From contig NZ_AMRI01000003.1 of the NCBI RefSeq assembly GCF_000299915.1, positions 153,351 through 217,350 on the forward strand: 64,000 nucleotides of DNA. Reading direction: 5' to 3'. A model generated the notes under the pieces. That model worked only from the letters and a program-made list of their open reading frames with translations. It had not been told where the DNA came from and searched no databases. Below, piece after piece: positions 42,022 to 51,721 of this stretch. Every line of letters begins with the position of its first letter. Within the stretch, counting starts at the first letter, position 1. Position numbers and translations under genes: made by a program. The DNA is from Gallaecimonas xiamenensis 3-C-1 (GTDB lineage: Bacteria > Pseudomonadota > Gammaproteobacteria > Enterobacterales > Gallaecimonadaceae).

Positions 42022-44457
42022 ATGTCCAAGAAGCTGACCCAACGCCTGAGTTTTCGCCTTCACCAATGGCTTGGCCTGGCCAGTGCCGCCGTACTGTTGG
42101 TGGTGGGCCTGACCGGGGCCTTACTGGCCCTGGAAGACCAGATAACCGATGCCTGGCCCAAGACCCCCCTAAAGGTCAGTGGCGCACCCCTGACGCCGCC
42201 CCAATTGGCGCCGCACCTGGAGATGCCAGGCAAGATCCTCAGTCGTATCTACCTGGAGAGCGATCCTGCCTCACCCGGGCGGGCCATGTACCTGGACGAC
42301 AGTCCCCAGGGATTTTCCTTCCAAAGCTTCAACCCCTACACCGGGGAGCTGCTGGGCCCAAGGCCCGCCATCGAAGAGTTTTTCGCCGACGTCATGGCCC
42401 TGCACCGCTGGTTGCTGATCCCCCGTTCCGTGGGCAGCCTTATCACCGGTACTGCCGCCTTGATGGCCATAGGGCTGCTGATTGCCGGCATTATTCGCCG
42501 TGCCCCGGACAAGCTGTCCAGCCTCAAGGGGTGGCTGGCCTGGAAAAAGGGGGCCAAGGGCCGCCATGCCCTCTGGCAGTTCCATGCCTTGCTGGGCACC
42601 TGGTTTTTTATTCCGCTGCTGCTGATGGCCCTGACCGGCCCCTGGTTCGCCTTCGACTGGTACCGCCAGGGACTGACCCAAATGTTGGGTTCTGGCCAGG
42701 GGTCTGGGCCTGTCCAGAGCCAAGGCCGTGAAGTGAACCTGGACGCCGCCTGGCAGGGCTTTTTGTCCGTCAAGCCGGACGGCCAATACCTGCGCTGGAT
42801 GATGCCAAGGGGCCCGAGGGGCGCCATCACCGTGCTCTACCTGGAGGCGGACGCCCCCCATCACCACGCCTATTCACGGCTGAGCCTGGACGCCGGTAGC
42901 GGCGCGCTGCTGCACCAACAGCGTTATTCCGACCTCCAGGGCGGCGACTACTGGCTGGCCAATATCTATGCCCTGCATACCGGCCTCTATTTTGGGCTGC
43001 CGGGTCGCATCATCTGGTCCCTGGCCGGCCTGGCGTTCGGCTCCTTCGCCGTGACCGGCGTCTGGCTCTTCTTCAACCGCCGGGCCCGTCCCAAGGACAA
43101 GGCGCTGGGCCCGGCCCAGACCCTTATCACCTATGCCAGCCAGAGCGGCACCGCCGCCGCCCAGGGCCAACGCCTCAAGGGTTGGTTGGACAGCCAGGGC
43201 CATGGTGCCCACCTCAAGGCCCTCGGCAACCTGGCCCCGGCCCAGTTGGCCGCCTACCAACAAGTGTTGGTGTTGGCTTCCACCTACGGTGAAGGGGAGC
43301 CACCGGACAGCGCCCTGGGATTCCAGCAGCAACTGGCCCAGGCCCAGGTGCCCCTGGACGGCCTGAAAGTGGGGGTATGGGCCTTCGGCGCCAGCCAATA
43401 CCAGCAGTTTTGTGCCTTTGGCCATTGGCTGGCCGAGCGTTTCGGGCAGTTGGGTGCCGAATTGCTGCTGCCGGTGACCGAGGTGGACAGGGGCGCCGAG
43501 CACAGCATCCGTCAATGGAGCCAGGCCCTGGCCGAGAAGTTGTCCCTGGGCGGCCATATGAGCGAAGCCCATTGGCAGCAGGCCGAGCTGATCGGCAACC
43601 AATGCCTCAATCCCGGCTCCATCAGGGCGGTGCACGATATTCGGTTGGCCTTGCCTGGGCACTACCAGCCGGGGGATCTGTTGGAACTGCTGCCGGTGCG
43701 AAGCGAAGGAGAGCTCAGGGCCGCTGCCCTCGCCGCCGGCCAGGACCCGGATGCGCCGGTTAGCCTGAGCGGGGACATCCAACCCCTGTGGCAGGCCCTT
43801 GACCAACTGGAATGGCAGGGCCCTCAAGGGCCGGATGCCCAGGCCTGGGTGGATAGCCTGGCGCCCCTGGCACCGCGCAGCTACTCCATTGCCAGCCACC
43901 AGGGCCCGGTACGGCTGATGGTGCGCCATGTCATCAAGGATGACGGCAGTACCGGCTTGGCCTCTGGCCAGCTCTGCCAGGGGGCGGTGGGCCAGCATTT
44001 CAAGACCAGGCTCAAGGGCCATGGCAGCTTCAGGCTGCCCGAAGACCCGGCGCCGCTGGTATTGCTGGGGGCCGGTACCGGCCTGGCTCCTTACCTGGGA
44101 TTCTTGGCACAGCTGCGGGCCCAGGGGCGCCAAGGCCAGGCCTGGCTGCTCTTTGGTGAGCGCCAGCCAGGCCAGGATTATTACTACCAGGACGAGCTTG
44201 AAGCCTTCCTGGCTGACGGCACCCTGGCAAGGCTCGATCTGGCCTGGTCCCGCTCTGACGGCCGCTACGTGCAGCAAGCCCTGGCCCAGGCGCTGCCCCA
44301 GTTGGACCAGGTCCTGGCCCAGGGCGCCCATCTCTATGTCTGCGGCGCCATCGACGGCATAGGCAAAGGGGTGCACCAGGTACTGCTGGAACACCTGGGA
44401 GAGGCGGGGGTGGCTGCCCTGGTCACAGCCGGTCGTTACCATCGGGATTTGTATTGA
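42022..44457 (+). CDS. PepSY membrane protein fused to flavodoxin and NADPH-flavin reductase domains
   Basis: An 811-residue inner-membrane reductase. Residues about 1-355 are a PepSY-associated membrane region with four helices (LASAAVLLVVGLTGALLALE; LIPRSVGSLITGTAALMAIG; FHALLGTWFFIPLLLMALTG; IIWSLAGLAFGSFAVTGVWL). Residues about 368-505 are a flavodoxin domain (TYASQSGTAAAQGQRL, STYGEGEPPD, FGASQYQQF). The rest is a CysJ-like FAD/NADPH module: RSYSIAS, LLGAGTGLAPYLGFL, LLFGERQPGQDYYYQDEL and a final YHRDLY. Probably reduces ferric-siderophore iron using NADPH. The upstream Fur-like box supports this. No obvious RBS. Confidence 0.88.
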   Translation: MSKKLTQRLSFRLHQWLGLASAAVLLVVGLTGALLALEDQITDAWPKTPLKVSGAPLTPPQLAPHLEMPGKILSRIYLESDPASPGRAMYLDDSPQGFSFQSFNPYTGELLGPRPAIEEFFADVMALHRWLLIPRSVGSLITGTAALMAIGLLIAGIIRRAPDKLSSLKGWLAWKKGAKGRHALWQFHALLGTWFFIPLLLMALTGPWFAFDWYRQGLTQMLGSGQGSGPVQSQGREVNLDAAWQGFLSVKPDGQYLRWMMPRGPRGAITVLYLEADAPHHHAYSRLSLDAGSGALLHQQRYSDLQGGDYWLANIYALHTGLYFGLPGRIIWSLAGLAFGSFAVTGVWLFFNRRARPKDKALGPAQTLITYASQSGTAAAQGQRLKGWLDSQGHGAHLKALGNLAPAQLAAYQQVLVLASTYGEGEPPDSALGFQQQLAQAQVPLDGLKVGVWAFGASQYQQFCAFGHWLAERFGQLGAELLLPVTEVDRGAEHSIRQWSQALAEKLSLGGHMSEAHWQQAELIGNQCLNPGSIRAVHDIRLALPGHYQPGDLLELLPVRSEGELRAAALAAGQDPDAPVSLSGDIQPLWQALDQLEWQGPQGPDAQAWVDSLAPLAPRSYSIASHQGPVRLMVRHVIKDDGSTGLASGQLCQGAVGQHFKTRLKGHGSFRLPEDPAPLVLLGAGTGLAPYLGFLAQLRAQGRQGQAWLLFGERQPGQDYYYQDELEAFLADGTLARLDLAWSRSDGRYVQQALAQALPQLDQVLAQGAHLYVCGAIDGIGKGVHQVLLEHLGEAGVAALVTAGRYHRDLY

Positions 44458-44486
44458 TTTCTGGCAAGGTATCGGGGGCAACTGCT

Positions 44487-44494
44487 GCTACAAT
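44487..44494 (+). promoter_or_regulatory. Extended -10 promoter of hemE
   Basis: Reads GCTACAAT with a T just upstream, giving an extended TGCTACAAT box about 30 bases before the hemE ATG. The -35 region is poor, consistent with an extended -10 promoter. Confidence 0.5.
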
Positions 44495-44523
44495 GCGCGC
44501 GTTGTGAACCAAGAGGCGGCACT

Positions 44524-45588
44524 ATGCGCGAGCTGAAAAACGATCGTTACCTCAAGGCCCTGATGCGCCAACCGGTAGACCAGACCCCGGTGTGGATGAT
44601 GCGCCAGGCAGGGCGGTACCTGCCGGAATACAAGGCCACCCGCGCCGAAGCCGGCAGCTTCATGGATCTGTGCAAGAACACCGAGCTTGCCTGCGAGGTG
44701 ACCTTGCAGCCGCTGCGCCGCTTCCCTTTGGATGCGGCCATCCTCTTCTCCGACATCCTGACCATTCCCGACGCCATGGGCCTTGGCCTCTACTTCGAAA
44801 CAGGCGAAGGCCCCAAGTTTGAGCGCCCCATCCAGAGCGCCGCCGACATCCAGGCCCTGCCGGTACCGGACCCGGAGCAGGAGCTGGGCTACGTCATGGA
44901 CGCAGTGCGGGCCATTCGCGCCGCCCTTGACGGCCAGGTGCCCCTTATCGGCTTTTCCGGCAGCCCCTGGACCCTGGCCACCTACATGGTGGAAGGGGGC
45001 CCTACCAAGACCTTCTCCAAGATCAAAAAGCTGATCTTCAGCGAGCCGGCCCTGGCCCATGCCATGCTGGGCAAGCTGGCCGAGTCGGTCACCCTCTACC
45101 TCAACGCCCAGATCAAGGCCGGGGCCCAGGCGGTGCAGATCTTCGATACCTGGGGCGGTGTGCTGTCCGGCCCGGCTTATCGGGAGTTTTCCCTACGCTA
45201 CATGGAGCAGATCGTCTCCGGCCTTATCCGCGAGCACGAAGGGCGCAAGGTGCCGGTGGTGCTGTTCACCAAGGGCGGTGGCCTGTGGCTGGAAGACATC
45301 GCCGCCACCGGCTGCGACGCCGTTGGCCTGGACTGGACAGTGGACCTGGGTGATGCCCGCCGCCGTATCGGCGACAAGGTCGCCCTGCAGGGCAACATGG
45401 ACCCGTCCATGCTCTACGCGCCGCCAGCGGCGATCGAGCAGGAAGTGGGGCGCATACTGCACAGCTTCGGTGAGGGCCCTGGCCACGTATTCAACCTGGG
45501 CCACGGCATCCATCCCGACGTGGATCCGGCCCATGCCGGCGCCTTTATCGAGGCCGTCGGACGACTGTCCCGCCCCTACCACAAGTAA
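44524..45588 (+). CDS. hemE: Uroporphyrinogen decarboxylase
   Basis: A 354-residue enzyme converting uroporphyrinogen III to coproporphyrinogen III in heme synthesis. Signature 1 is [15 protein letters not shown] at about residues 22-36; [16 protein letters not shown] is the second, with [12 protein letters not shown] and [11 protein letters not shown] following. Length matches the family. It acts in the cytoplasm as a homodimer. Its own extended -10 lies upstream, so it need not be read from the iron-regulated gene before it. A terminator follows. Confidence 0.97.
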   Translation: MRELKNDRYLKALMRQPVDQTPVWMMRQAGRYLPEYKATRAEAGSFMDLCKNTELACEVTLQPLRRFPLDAAILFSDILTIPDAMGLGLYFETGEGPKFERPIQSAADIQALPVPDPEQELGYVMDAVRAIRAALDGQVPLIGFSGSPWTLATYMVEGGPTKTFSKIKKLIFSEPALAHAMLGKLAESVTLYLNAQIKAGAQAVQIFDTWGGVLSGPAYREFSLRYMEQIVSGLIREHEGRKVPVVLFTKGGGLWLEDIAATGCDAVGLDWTVDLGDARRRIGDKVALQGNMDPSMLYAPPAAIEQEVGRILHSFGEGPGHVFNLGHGIHPDVDPAHAGAFIEAVGRLSRPYHK

Positions 45589-45596
45589 CCCCCCTG

Positions 45597-45622
45597 TAGC
45601 CCCCGCCAGCCGGGGGCTATTT
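45597..45622 (+). terminator. Intrinsic terminator of hemE
   Basis: Stem TAGCCCCCG/CGGGGGCTA with loop CCAGC and a short T run. Confidence 0.75.
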
Positions 45623-45694
45623 GCTTGACTGACGTTTGTTTTCTCGCCAATTCCTGCCGATACTCAAGATCCCACAGGGAACAAGGATGGCAGG

Positions 45695-48600
45695 ATGCAC
45701 AGGATCTCCCTCACCAACCGCATCGCCGTATTGGCCGTGGCCACAGTGCTGGTCACCGGCATCCTTGTGCAATGGCTGACCTTTCACCAACTGGCCAGGG
45801 GCATTACCAGCGAGCAGCAACAGCTGCTCCAAGCCAGGGCCGCCAACCTCCAGCAGTCCCTCGACAGCTACCAGGACGATATCCTGCTGCTGGCCAGCCT
45901 GGGTGAGGTCAAAGACTGGTTGGCCGACCCCGACCGCCCGCCCCAATCTCCCTCCTTGACCCTGGCCTGGTTGTCGGTGATGGAAAACACCCCGGATTAC
46001 TTCCAGGCCCGTATCCTCGACGAAGAGGGCATGGAGCTACTGAAAGTGGTGCGGGAGGAAGACGGCCGGCTGCACAGCCTGCCCTTGGCAGATTTGCAGG
46101 ACAAGAGCGACAGGGACTACTACCTGGCCAGCCTGCCGTTGGGGCGGGGGGAGTTCTATATCTCTCCTTTGAACCTCAACCAGGAATTTGGCCGCATCCA
46201 GATCCCCCATATTCCCACGGTGCGGCTGATGGCGCCGGTCTTTTCCAACCAGGGCAAACGACTGGGGTTTGTGGCCCTGAACGTGGACTTCCGCTTTGAC
46301 CTGAACCGTTACCTGCTGGATGTGGGCAGCGAGTCCTACACCTACTTGGTCAACGAAAAAGGCCAGGTGCTGTTCTCCCCCCAGCCTGACGAAAGCTTTG
46401 CCTTCGAGCTGGGGCAGGATCTGCGTATCGGCGAGCTGTACCCGGCCCTGGCGGAGCTTTGGGCCCAGGATGAGGGAGAGCGGCTGACCCAGGTCAAGGA
46501 GAGCCTGGCGTCGGGCCAGAAGGTCTTCTTTGCCAACCGCATCGACTACACGGGACAGCGCAGTGACCGCTACTGGTATGTGATAAGGGCCCTGCCCAGG
46601 GACTTTTTGCTGGCTGAAGCCCTGCAGTTCCGTAACTTCTTTTTCCTGCAACTAACCGGCCTGGTGTTGGTGATGTTCATTCTGCTCACCGTCGGGGTTC
46701 GGCGGCTGCTTTATCCCCTGCGCCTGCTAGGCAAGGCCACCAGTCAGGTGGCCAGGGGCAACTTCAACACCAGCCTGCCTCCAGCCAATTCCAAGGAACT
46801 GCGGCGACTGACCGACGACTTCAGCCATATGGTCCAGCGCCTCAAGGAAAGGGAGGCGGAGATCATCCAGAACAAGGACAGGTTTGCCTTGTTCTTGTCC
46901 AAGGTGCCCTGCGAGGTGGCCATTTTCGATATGGGCATGCGCTACATCGCCGCCAGTGACGACTGGATAGAAAGCCACGACCTGGCCGGTATCCAATACA
47001 AGGGCCGCATCCATTACGATCTGTTCCCCGACGAGTCCGAAGAGTGGCGGGTTATCCATGCCCGCAGCCTGCGCGGCGAGAGCCAAAAGCGCAGCGAAGA
47101 CAGTTTTATGGTGGGAGACAGGGTGATCTGGCTGCGCTGGGAGGTGATTCCCTGGTTTGAACAGGGGGACCGCCAAGGCGGCATCATCGTCTTTCAGGAA
47201 AACATCACCGAGCGCAAGCTGCTGGAAGCCTCTTTGCAGGAGAGTGAAAACCTGCTGCGCACCACCATAGACAATGCCCCCGACGGCATGGCCATAGTGG
47301 ACTTGAATCTGCAATGGCAGCAGGTCAACCCGGCGCTGTGCCGGGAGCTGGGCTGCGCCGCCAACGATCTCTTGGATCGCACCGTGATCAGCATGCTCGG
47401 CCACAACAGCAAGGAAAGGCTGCGCCAGCAACTGGTGGCTCTGGGCCGGGAAGAACAGGACAAGGCCAGCCTGGACCTGACCTTCACCCAGGAGTTTCAG
47501 GACGACATCATACTCCAGGCCAGTGTATCGGCGGTGCGGGGCAAAGGCGGCCAGCTGCGCCACTACGTATTCCAGATGCAGAACGTCACCCTGCTCAGGG
47601 AGCTGGAAGCCCAGCAAAAAGCGGCCAGCGAGCGTTTGGCTCTGGCCACCAGGGCAGGGAAGATCGGCATCTGGGAATATGTGCCCCACCAGGGATTGCT
47701 GACCTGGGACAGCCTGATGTACAGCATCTACCGCCTGGAGCCTGACGAGAGCCAGGACCTGATGGCCCGTTGGCGGGGCCGGGTGCTGGCCGAAGATCTA
47801 CCGGATCTGTTGACCCGCTTCGAGGACACCCTGAATCTGGGCCAGCATCTGGACAGCCTGTTTCGTATCCGCCTGCCCGACGGCGCCCTGCGCTACATCA
47901 GGACCATGGCCGAGCCGCAGCTGGACGAGGCAGGCATGGTCAAGCGGGTGGTGGGCTGCAACTGGGACGTGACCGACTTCAAGCGCTCGGAGCAGGCCCT
48001 GTTCGAAGAAAAAGAACGGCTTAGCGTTACCCTGGGCAGCATAGGGGACGCCGTGGTCTGTACCGACGCCGCCGGCCGGGTCAGTTACTTCAACCATGTG
48101 GCAGAAGAGCTGCTGGGTTGGCCCCTGGACGAGGCCATGGGTTGGGATTTTGACCGTATCTTCACCATCTATGACGAGCGGACCGACAACGCCTTGCCCA
48201 ATCCCGTGCTCCAATGCATCGAAGAGAACAGCAACCAGCATCCGGCCCAGGACATGGTGATGGTCAACCGTTACGGCAAGCGCTTTGACATCATCAGTTC
48301 GGCGGCGCCGGTACGGGACAGTGACGGCCTGCCCCAGGGGGCGGTGATGGTGTTCCAGGACATGACCCGGACCCGGGCCCTGCAGCGGGAACTGAGCCAT
48401 GCCGCCGCCCATGACGCCTTGACCGGCCTACTGAACCGGGCCCAGTTCGAGCAGAGCCTGGAGCGCTGCATCGACAAGGTGCACCGCAGCGGCAAGGTGG
48501 CCCAGTTCTGCTTCTTCGACCTCGATAGCTTCAAGATCCTCAACGACAGCGCCGGCCACAGCGCCGGTGACGCCCTGCTGGTGGAACTGGGCCAGCAATG

Positions 48601-49723
48601 GCGGCAACTGATCCGGAGTGACGACGTACTGGCCCGCCTGGGGGGAGACGAATTCGGGTTGCTGCTGGAACACTGCAACCAGGACAAGGCCAGGCAGATA
48701 GCCGAAGAAATGCTGGCGGCGGCCAAGAAGCTCAATTTCCGCTGGGAAGGGCAGGACTATGACGTCAGCGCCTGCGTCGGCATTGCCAGTATCACTCCCG
48801 CCACCCAGTCCCTGGCCGAGGTGATGTCCCATGCGGACGTGGCCTGTTATGCCGCCAAGTCTTCCGGGCGGGCCAAGGTCTGCATCTATAACGGTGACGA
48901 TCTGGCTCAGCTCAACCACCAGGAACTGATGATGGCCTCCAAGCTCAAGGCCGCCATCCAGGAAGAGAAATTCATGCTCTACTGCCAGGGCATGGAGGCC
49001 TTCAACGGCGATGAGCGTTTCGTGGAGCTGCTGCTGCGCCTCAAGTCCGACGACGGCGGCGTCATCGGGCCGGCCGCCTTTATCCCGGCGGCGGAGCGCT
49101 ACGACCTGATGGAACACTTGGATCTCTGGGTGCTGGATCAGGTACTGGTGCGTCAGGCTCAGCTGTTGGCCGATGCCAAGGTGGACTGCTACTTCGTCAA
49201 CCTGTCGGCCAATTCCCTGAGTAGCGAACTCTTTGCCAAACAGCTGCTGGACAAACTCACCAACAGCCCCCTCGGGCCGTCAAGGGTCTGTTTCGAGATC
49301 ACCGAGACGGCCCTTATCAACCAGATGTCCAATGCCACCCGGTTGGTGCAGCAGATCCGCACCATAGGGGGGCGCATTGCCATCGACGACTTCGGCTCTG
49401 GGCTCAGTTCCTTTGCCTATCTGCGCCACTTCCAAGTGGATTTCATCAAGATTGACGGCTGCTTTGTGCAAAGCGCCGCCCACAACCCCCTGGACAGGAC
49501 CATCATCTCCTCCATCAGCAATATCGCCCACAAGATGCAGGCCCAGAGTATTGCCGAGTGGGTGGAGGACGACGTTACCGCCACCTTGCTGCACAAGATG
49601 GGGCTGGACTACGGGCAGGGATTCTACTTTGGCCGGCCGGCGCCGCTGGCCGAGTTCCTCAGGGAACAGGGGGACCAGCGGCAGGCGACCCTGGGATACG
49701 GCGACCAGCGCCGCTCCGATTAG
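45695..49723 (+). CDS. Large membrane sensor with HAMP, PAS, GGDEF and EAL domains
   Basis: A 1342-residue c-di-GMP enzyme. Order: membrane helix (about 10-30), extracytoplasmic double-CACHE-like sensor (about 35-300), second helix (LVLVMFILLTVGVRRLL), HAMP (about 335-385), about four PAS repeats (about 395-900), GGDEF (about 905-1070) and EAL (about 1085-1335). GGDEF is intact near residue 983 (ARLGGDEFG), with a product-inhibition I-site RSDD five residues before it. The EAL core has ELL in place of EAL (FVELLLRL), but IAIDDFGSGLSS, FIKIDG and GQGFYFGRP are kept. So both activities are plausible. Signal unknown. Stop overlaps the convergent DUF1439 gene by four bases. Confidence 0.92.
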   Translation: MHRISLTNRIAVLAVATVLVTGILVQWLTFHQLARGITSEQQQLLQARAANLQQSLDSYQDDILLLASLGEVKDWLADPDRPPQSPSLTLAWLSVMENTPDYFQARILDEEGMELLKVVREEDGRLHSLPLADLQDKSDRDYYLASLPLGRGEFYISPLNLNQEFGRIQIPHIPTVRLMAPVFSNQGKRLGFVALNVDFRFDLNRYLLDVGSESYTYLVNEKGQVLFSPQPDESFAFELGQDLRIGELYPALAELWAQDEGERLTQVKESLASGQKVFFANRIDYTGQRSDRYWYVIRALPRDFLLAEALQFRNFFFLQLTGLVLVMFILLTVGVRRLLYPLRLLGKATSQVARGNFNTSLPPANSKELRRLTDDFSHMVQRLKEREAEIIQNKDRFALFLSKVPCEVAIFDMGMRYIAASDDWIESHDLAGIQYKGRIHYDLFPDESEEWRVIHARSLRGESQKRSEDSFMVGDRVIWLRWEVIPWFEQGDRQGGIIVFQENITERKLLEASLQESENLLRTTIDNAPDGMAIVDLNLQWQQVNPALCRELGCAANDLLDRTVISMLGHNSKERLRQQLVALGREEQDKASLDLTFTQEFQDDIILQASVSAVRGKGGQLRHYVFQMQNVTLLRELEAQQKAASERLALATRAGKIGIWEYVPHQGLLTWDSLMYSIYRLEPDESQDLMARWRGRVLAEDLPDLLTRFEDTLNLGQHLDSLFRIRLPDGALRYIRTMAEPQLDEAGMVKRVVGCNWDVTDFKRSEQALFEEKERLSVTLGSIGDAVVCTDAAGRVSYFNHVAEELLGWPLDEAMGWDFDRIFTIYDERTDNALPNPVLQCIEENSNQHPAQDMVMVNRYGKRFDIISSAAPVRDSDGLPQGAVMVFQDMTRTRALQRELSHAAAHDALTGLLNRAQFEQSLERCIDKVHRSGKVAQFCFFDLDSFKILNDSAGHSAGDALLVELGQQWRQLIRSDDVLARLGGDEFGLLLEHCNQDKARQIAEEMLAAAKKLNFRWEGQDYDVSACVGIASITPATQSLAEVMSHADVACYAAKSSGRAKVCIYNGDDLAQLNHQELMMASKLKAAIQEEKFMLYCQGMEAFNGDERFVELLLRLKSDDGGVIGPAAFIPAAERYDLMEHLDLWVLDQVLVRQAQLLADAKVDCYFVNLSANSLSSELFAKQLLDKLTNSPLGPSRVCFEITETALINQMSNATRLVQQIRTIGGRIAIDDFGSGLSSFAYLRHFQVDFIKIDGCFVQSAAHNPLDRTIISSISNIAHKMQAQSIAEWVEDDVTATLLHKMGLDYGQGFYFGRPAPLAEFLREQGDQRQATLGYGDQRRSD

Positions 49724-50250
49724 GGCTTGCTGGGGCGAAAGACCAGGCGGCCTTCGGCCACTTCCATGGACAGGGGCAGGGCGGCCAAGGGGCTGTCGTC
49801 CGGGATCCGGTAGACGGGGTGGCTGTTGAGGTAACGGGTCAGCCATTGGCCCATGGCGCTGGTATCCGGGCCCAGGCGGCCGCTGTAACCCAGCAGGTCG
49901 GCCTTGGCGGTCAGCAGCTTGATGTCTCTCAGATACACCGCTTTGCCCTCCAGGGAGGGGCGACCTTCCACTTCCAATTGCAGGGCTAGGGGAATGGCTT
50001 TGAACATCTGGCTCAAGGCCGCCTCACCGCCCAGTTTCAACCTGGCCTTCTGGTCATGGAGGCGCAAGTCCAGTTGGTCAATCTGGGTGCGCACCCCCAG
50101 GCTTTGGCCCAACTCCTGGCTCCAGTCGTCCAACTGGCCGCGCAGCTTGTCCTGCAGCTCGGCCTGGGTCAGGGTGTAATTGGCCAGGCCCATCAATTGG
50201 GCACAGCCGGCCAGCATCAGCAGGCTGGCCACGATCAGCAGTCTTTTCAT
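49720..50250 (-). CDS. DUF1439 (YceB-like) lipoprotein
   Basis: A 176-residue lipoprotein: signal MKRLLIVASLLMLAGCAQLM with the lipid Cys at 16, then YTLTQAELQDKLRGQL and HDQKARLKLGGEAALSQMFK, typical of DUF1439/YceB proteins that form a BPI/TULIP-like lipid-binding fold. Located on the inner face of the outer membrane in known cases; role unknown. The frame is open to 50367 but the lipoprotein signal begins at 50250. Confidence 0.85.
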   Translation of the reverse strand: MKRLLIVASLLMLAGCAQLMGLANYTLTQAELQDKLRGQLDDWSQELGQSLGVRTQIDQLDLRLHDQKARLKLGGEAALSQMFKAIPLALQLEVEGRPSLEGKAVYLRDIKLLTAKADLLGYSGRLGPDTSAMGQWLTRYLNSHPVYRIPDDSPLAALPLSMEVAEGRLVFRPSKP

Positions 50251-50341
50251 CTTGAAACTATTCCGGTTCCGGGGCAGGCAGTGTAGCAAGCCTAGCCTGA
50301 ATGGCCAGCGGCGCCAACGCCATATCAGCCTTGGCTGTTTG

Positions 50342-50367
50342 ACTGGCCCGATGAGCCTCAGAGGCAA
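50342..50367. promoter_or_regulatory. Copy 1 of a 26-bp element shared with aldB (alcohol dehydrogenase side)
   Basis: Begins ACTGGCCCGATGAG and ends AGGCAA; 22 of 26 bases match the copy at 52674-52699. Located 166 bp before the alcohol dehydrogenase ATG. It contains the short perfect palindrome GCCTCAGAGGC at 50355-50365, not kept in copy 2. Confidence 0.6.
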
Positions 50368-50507
50368 GCTTGGCGCCGGGGGCGGCGCTAGGGTGAAACG
50401 GCGAGCAACGTCAAACCCAAAACTTGATCGAGATCCGGTGTGCCGCTGCCTGCCAGGGGCACACTGGCCATCAAGACAAGCCAGTATTCAAGGAAATGGA
50501 GCGCGTT

Positions 50508-51680
50508 ATGGCGATTAAGGCACTTGCTGATCAAACCTATGGATTCTACATCCCCTGCGTCACCCTGATGGGCCTGGGCTCTGCCGCCCAAGTGGGCCCC
50601 AAGGCCAGGGAACTTGGGGCACGCCGTGCCCTTATCGTCACCGACCAGGGGCTGCACAAGCTGGGGGTGTCGGAACAGATCGCCGGCTACCTGCGCGAAG
50701 CAGGGGTCGAAGCGGTGATTTTCCCCGGTGCCGAGCCCAACCCTACAGACGTCAACGTCCACCAGGGGGTCCAGGTGTACCAGGACAACGACTGTGATTT
50801 TATCCTGTCCCTGGGGGGCGGCAGTGCCCACGACTGCGCCAAGGGCGTGGGCCTGGTGACGGCCGGTGGCGGCCATATCCGCGATTACGAAGGGGTGGAT
50901 AAGAGCAAGGTGCCCATGACTCCCCTTATTGCCGTCAACACCACGGCCGGTACGGCTTCGGAGATGACCCGTTTTTGTATCATCACCAACACCGAGACCC
51001 ATGTGAAGATGGCCATCGTCGACTGGCGCTGCACCCCCCTGGTGGCCATAGACGATCCCAAGCTGATGGTAGGTAAGCCGCCGGCCCTGACCGCTGCTAC
51101 CGGCATGGACGCCTTGACCCATGCCATAGAGGCCTATGTGTCCACGGCGGCCAACCCCATCACCGACGCCTGCGCCGAGAAGGCCATCCGCCTTATCGCC
51201 CAGTGGCTGCGCCCAGCCGTGGCCAACGGCACCGATCTGGAGGCCAGGGACGCCATGTGTTACGCCCAGTACCTGGCCGGTATGGCGTTCAACAACGCCT
51301 CCTTGGGTTATGTCCATGCCATGGCTCACCAGCTTGGCGGCTTCTACAACCTGCCCCACGGGGTCTGCAACGCCGTGCTGCTGCCCCATGTCTGTGAGTT
51401 CAACCTCATTGCCTGCCCCGAGCGCTATGCCGAGATCGCCACTTTCCTTGGGGCCGAAACCCTGGGGCTGACGGTCACCGAGGCCGCCGAGGCCGGCATC
51501 CAGGCTATTCGCGAACTGGCCGGGGCGATCGGCATTCCCGCCAATCTCAGCCAGTTGGGGGTCAAAGAAGCTGACCTGGGGGTAATGTCCGAGAACGCCC
51601 AGAAGGACGCCTGCATGCTCACCAACCCGCGCCTGGCTACCCACGACCAGGTGGTGGCCATCTTCCGCGCCGCCCTCTGA
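50508..51680 (+). CDS. Iron-containing alcohol dehydrogenase (group III)
   Basis: A 390-residue NAD-dependent dehydrogenase. The Rossmann glycine motif SLGGGSAHDCAKG is at about residues 98-110; GMDALTHAIEAYVS supplies the metal Asp and His, and HAMAHQLGGFYNLPHGVCN the remaining His ligands. Family members (AdhB, YiaY) oxidise or reduce ethanol and short alcohols with Fe2+. GGAG lies seven bases before the ATG at 50508; the frame is open to 50424. It stands opposite an AraC regulator and near aldB, suggesting ethanol to acetaldehyde to acetate. Confidence 0.92.
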   Translation: MAIKALADQTYGFYIPCVTLMGLGSAAQVGPKARELGARRALIVTDQGLHKLGVSEQIAGYLREAGVEAVIFPGAEPNPTDVNVHQGVQVYQDNDCDFILSLGGGSAHDCAKGVGLVTAGGGHIRDYEGVDKSKVPMTPLIAVNTTAGTASEMTRFCIITNTETHVKMAIVDWRCTPLVAIDDPKLMVGKPPALTAATGMDALTHAIEAYVSTAANPITDACAEKAIRLIAQWLRPAVANGTDLEARDAMCYAQYLAGMAFNNASLGYVHAMAHQLGGFYNLPHGVCNAVLLPHVCEFNLIACPERYAEIATFLGAETLGLTVTEAAEAGIQAIRELAGAIGIPANLSQLGVKEADLGVMSENAQKDACMLTNPRLATHDQVVAIFRAAL

Positions 51681-51687
51681 GTGCAGA

Positions 51688-51721
51688 CCTTGAAAAAGCC
51701 CGCCTTTCGGCGGGCTTTTTA
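51688..51721. terminator. Bidirectional terminator between alcohol dehydrogenase and AraC genes
   Basis: Stem AAAGCCCGCC/GGCGGGCTTT around TTTC, flanked by A and T runs; the convergent AraC gene ends at its edge. Confidence 0.85.

Noticed and set aside
42874..44481. 535-codon frame antisense to the PepSY-reductase
   Set aside because: The sense strand has intact flavodoxin and FAD/NADPH motifs; the antisense product is compositionally biased.
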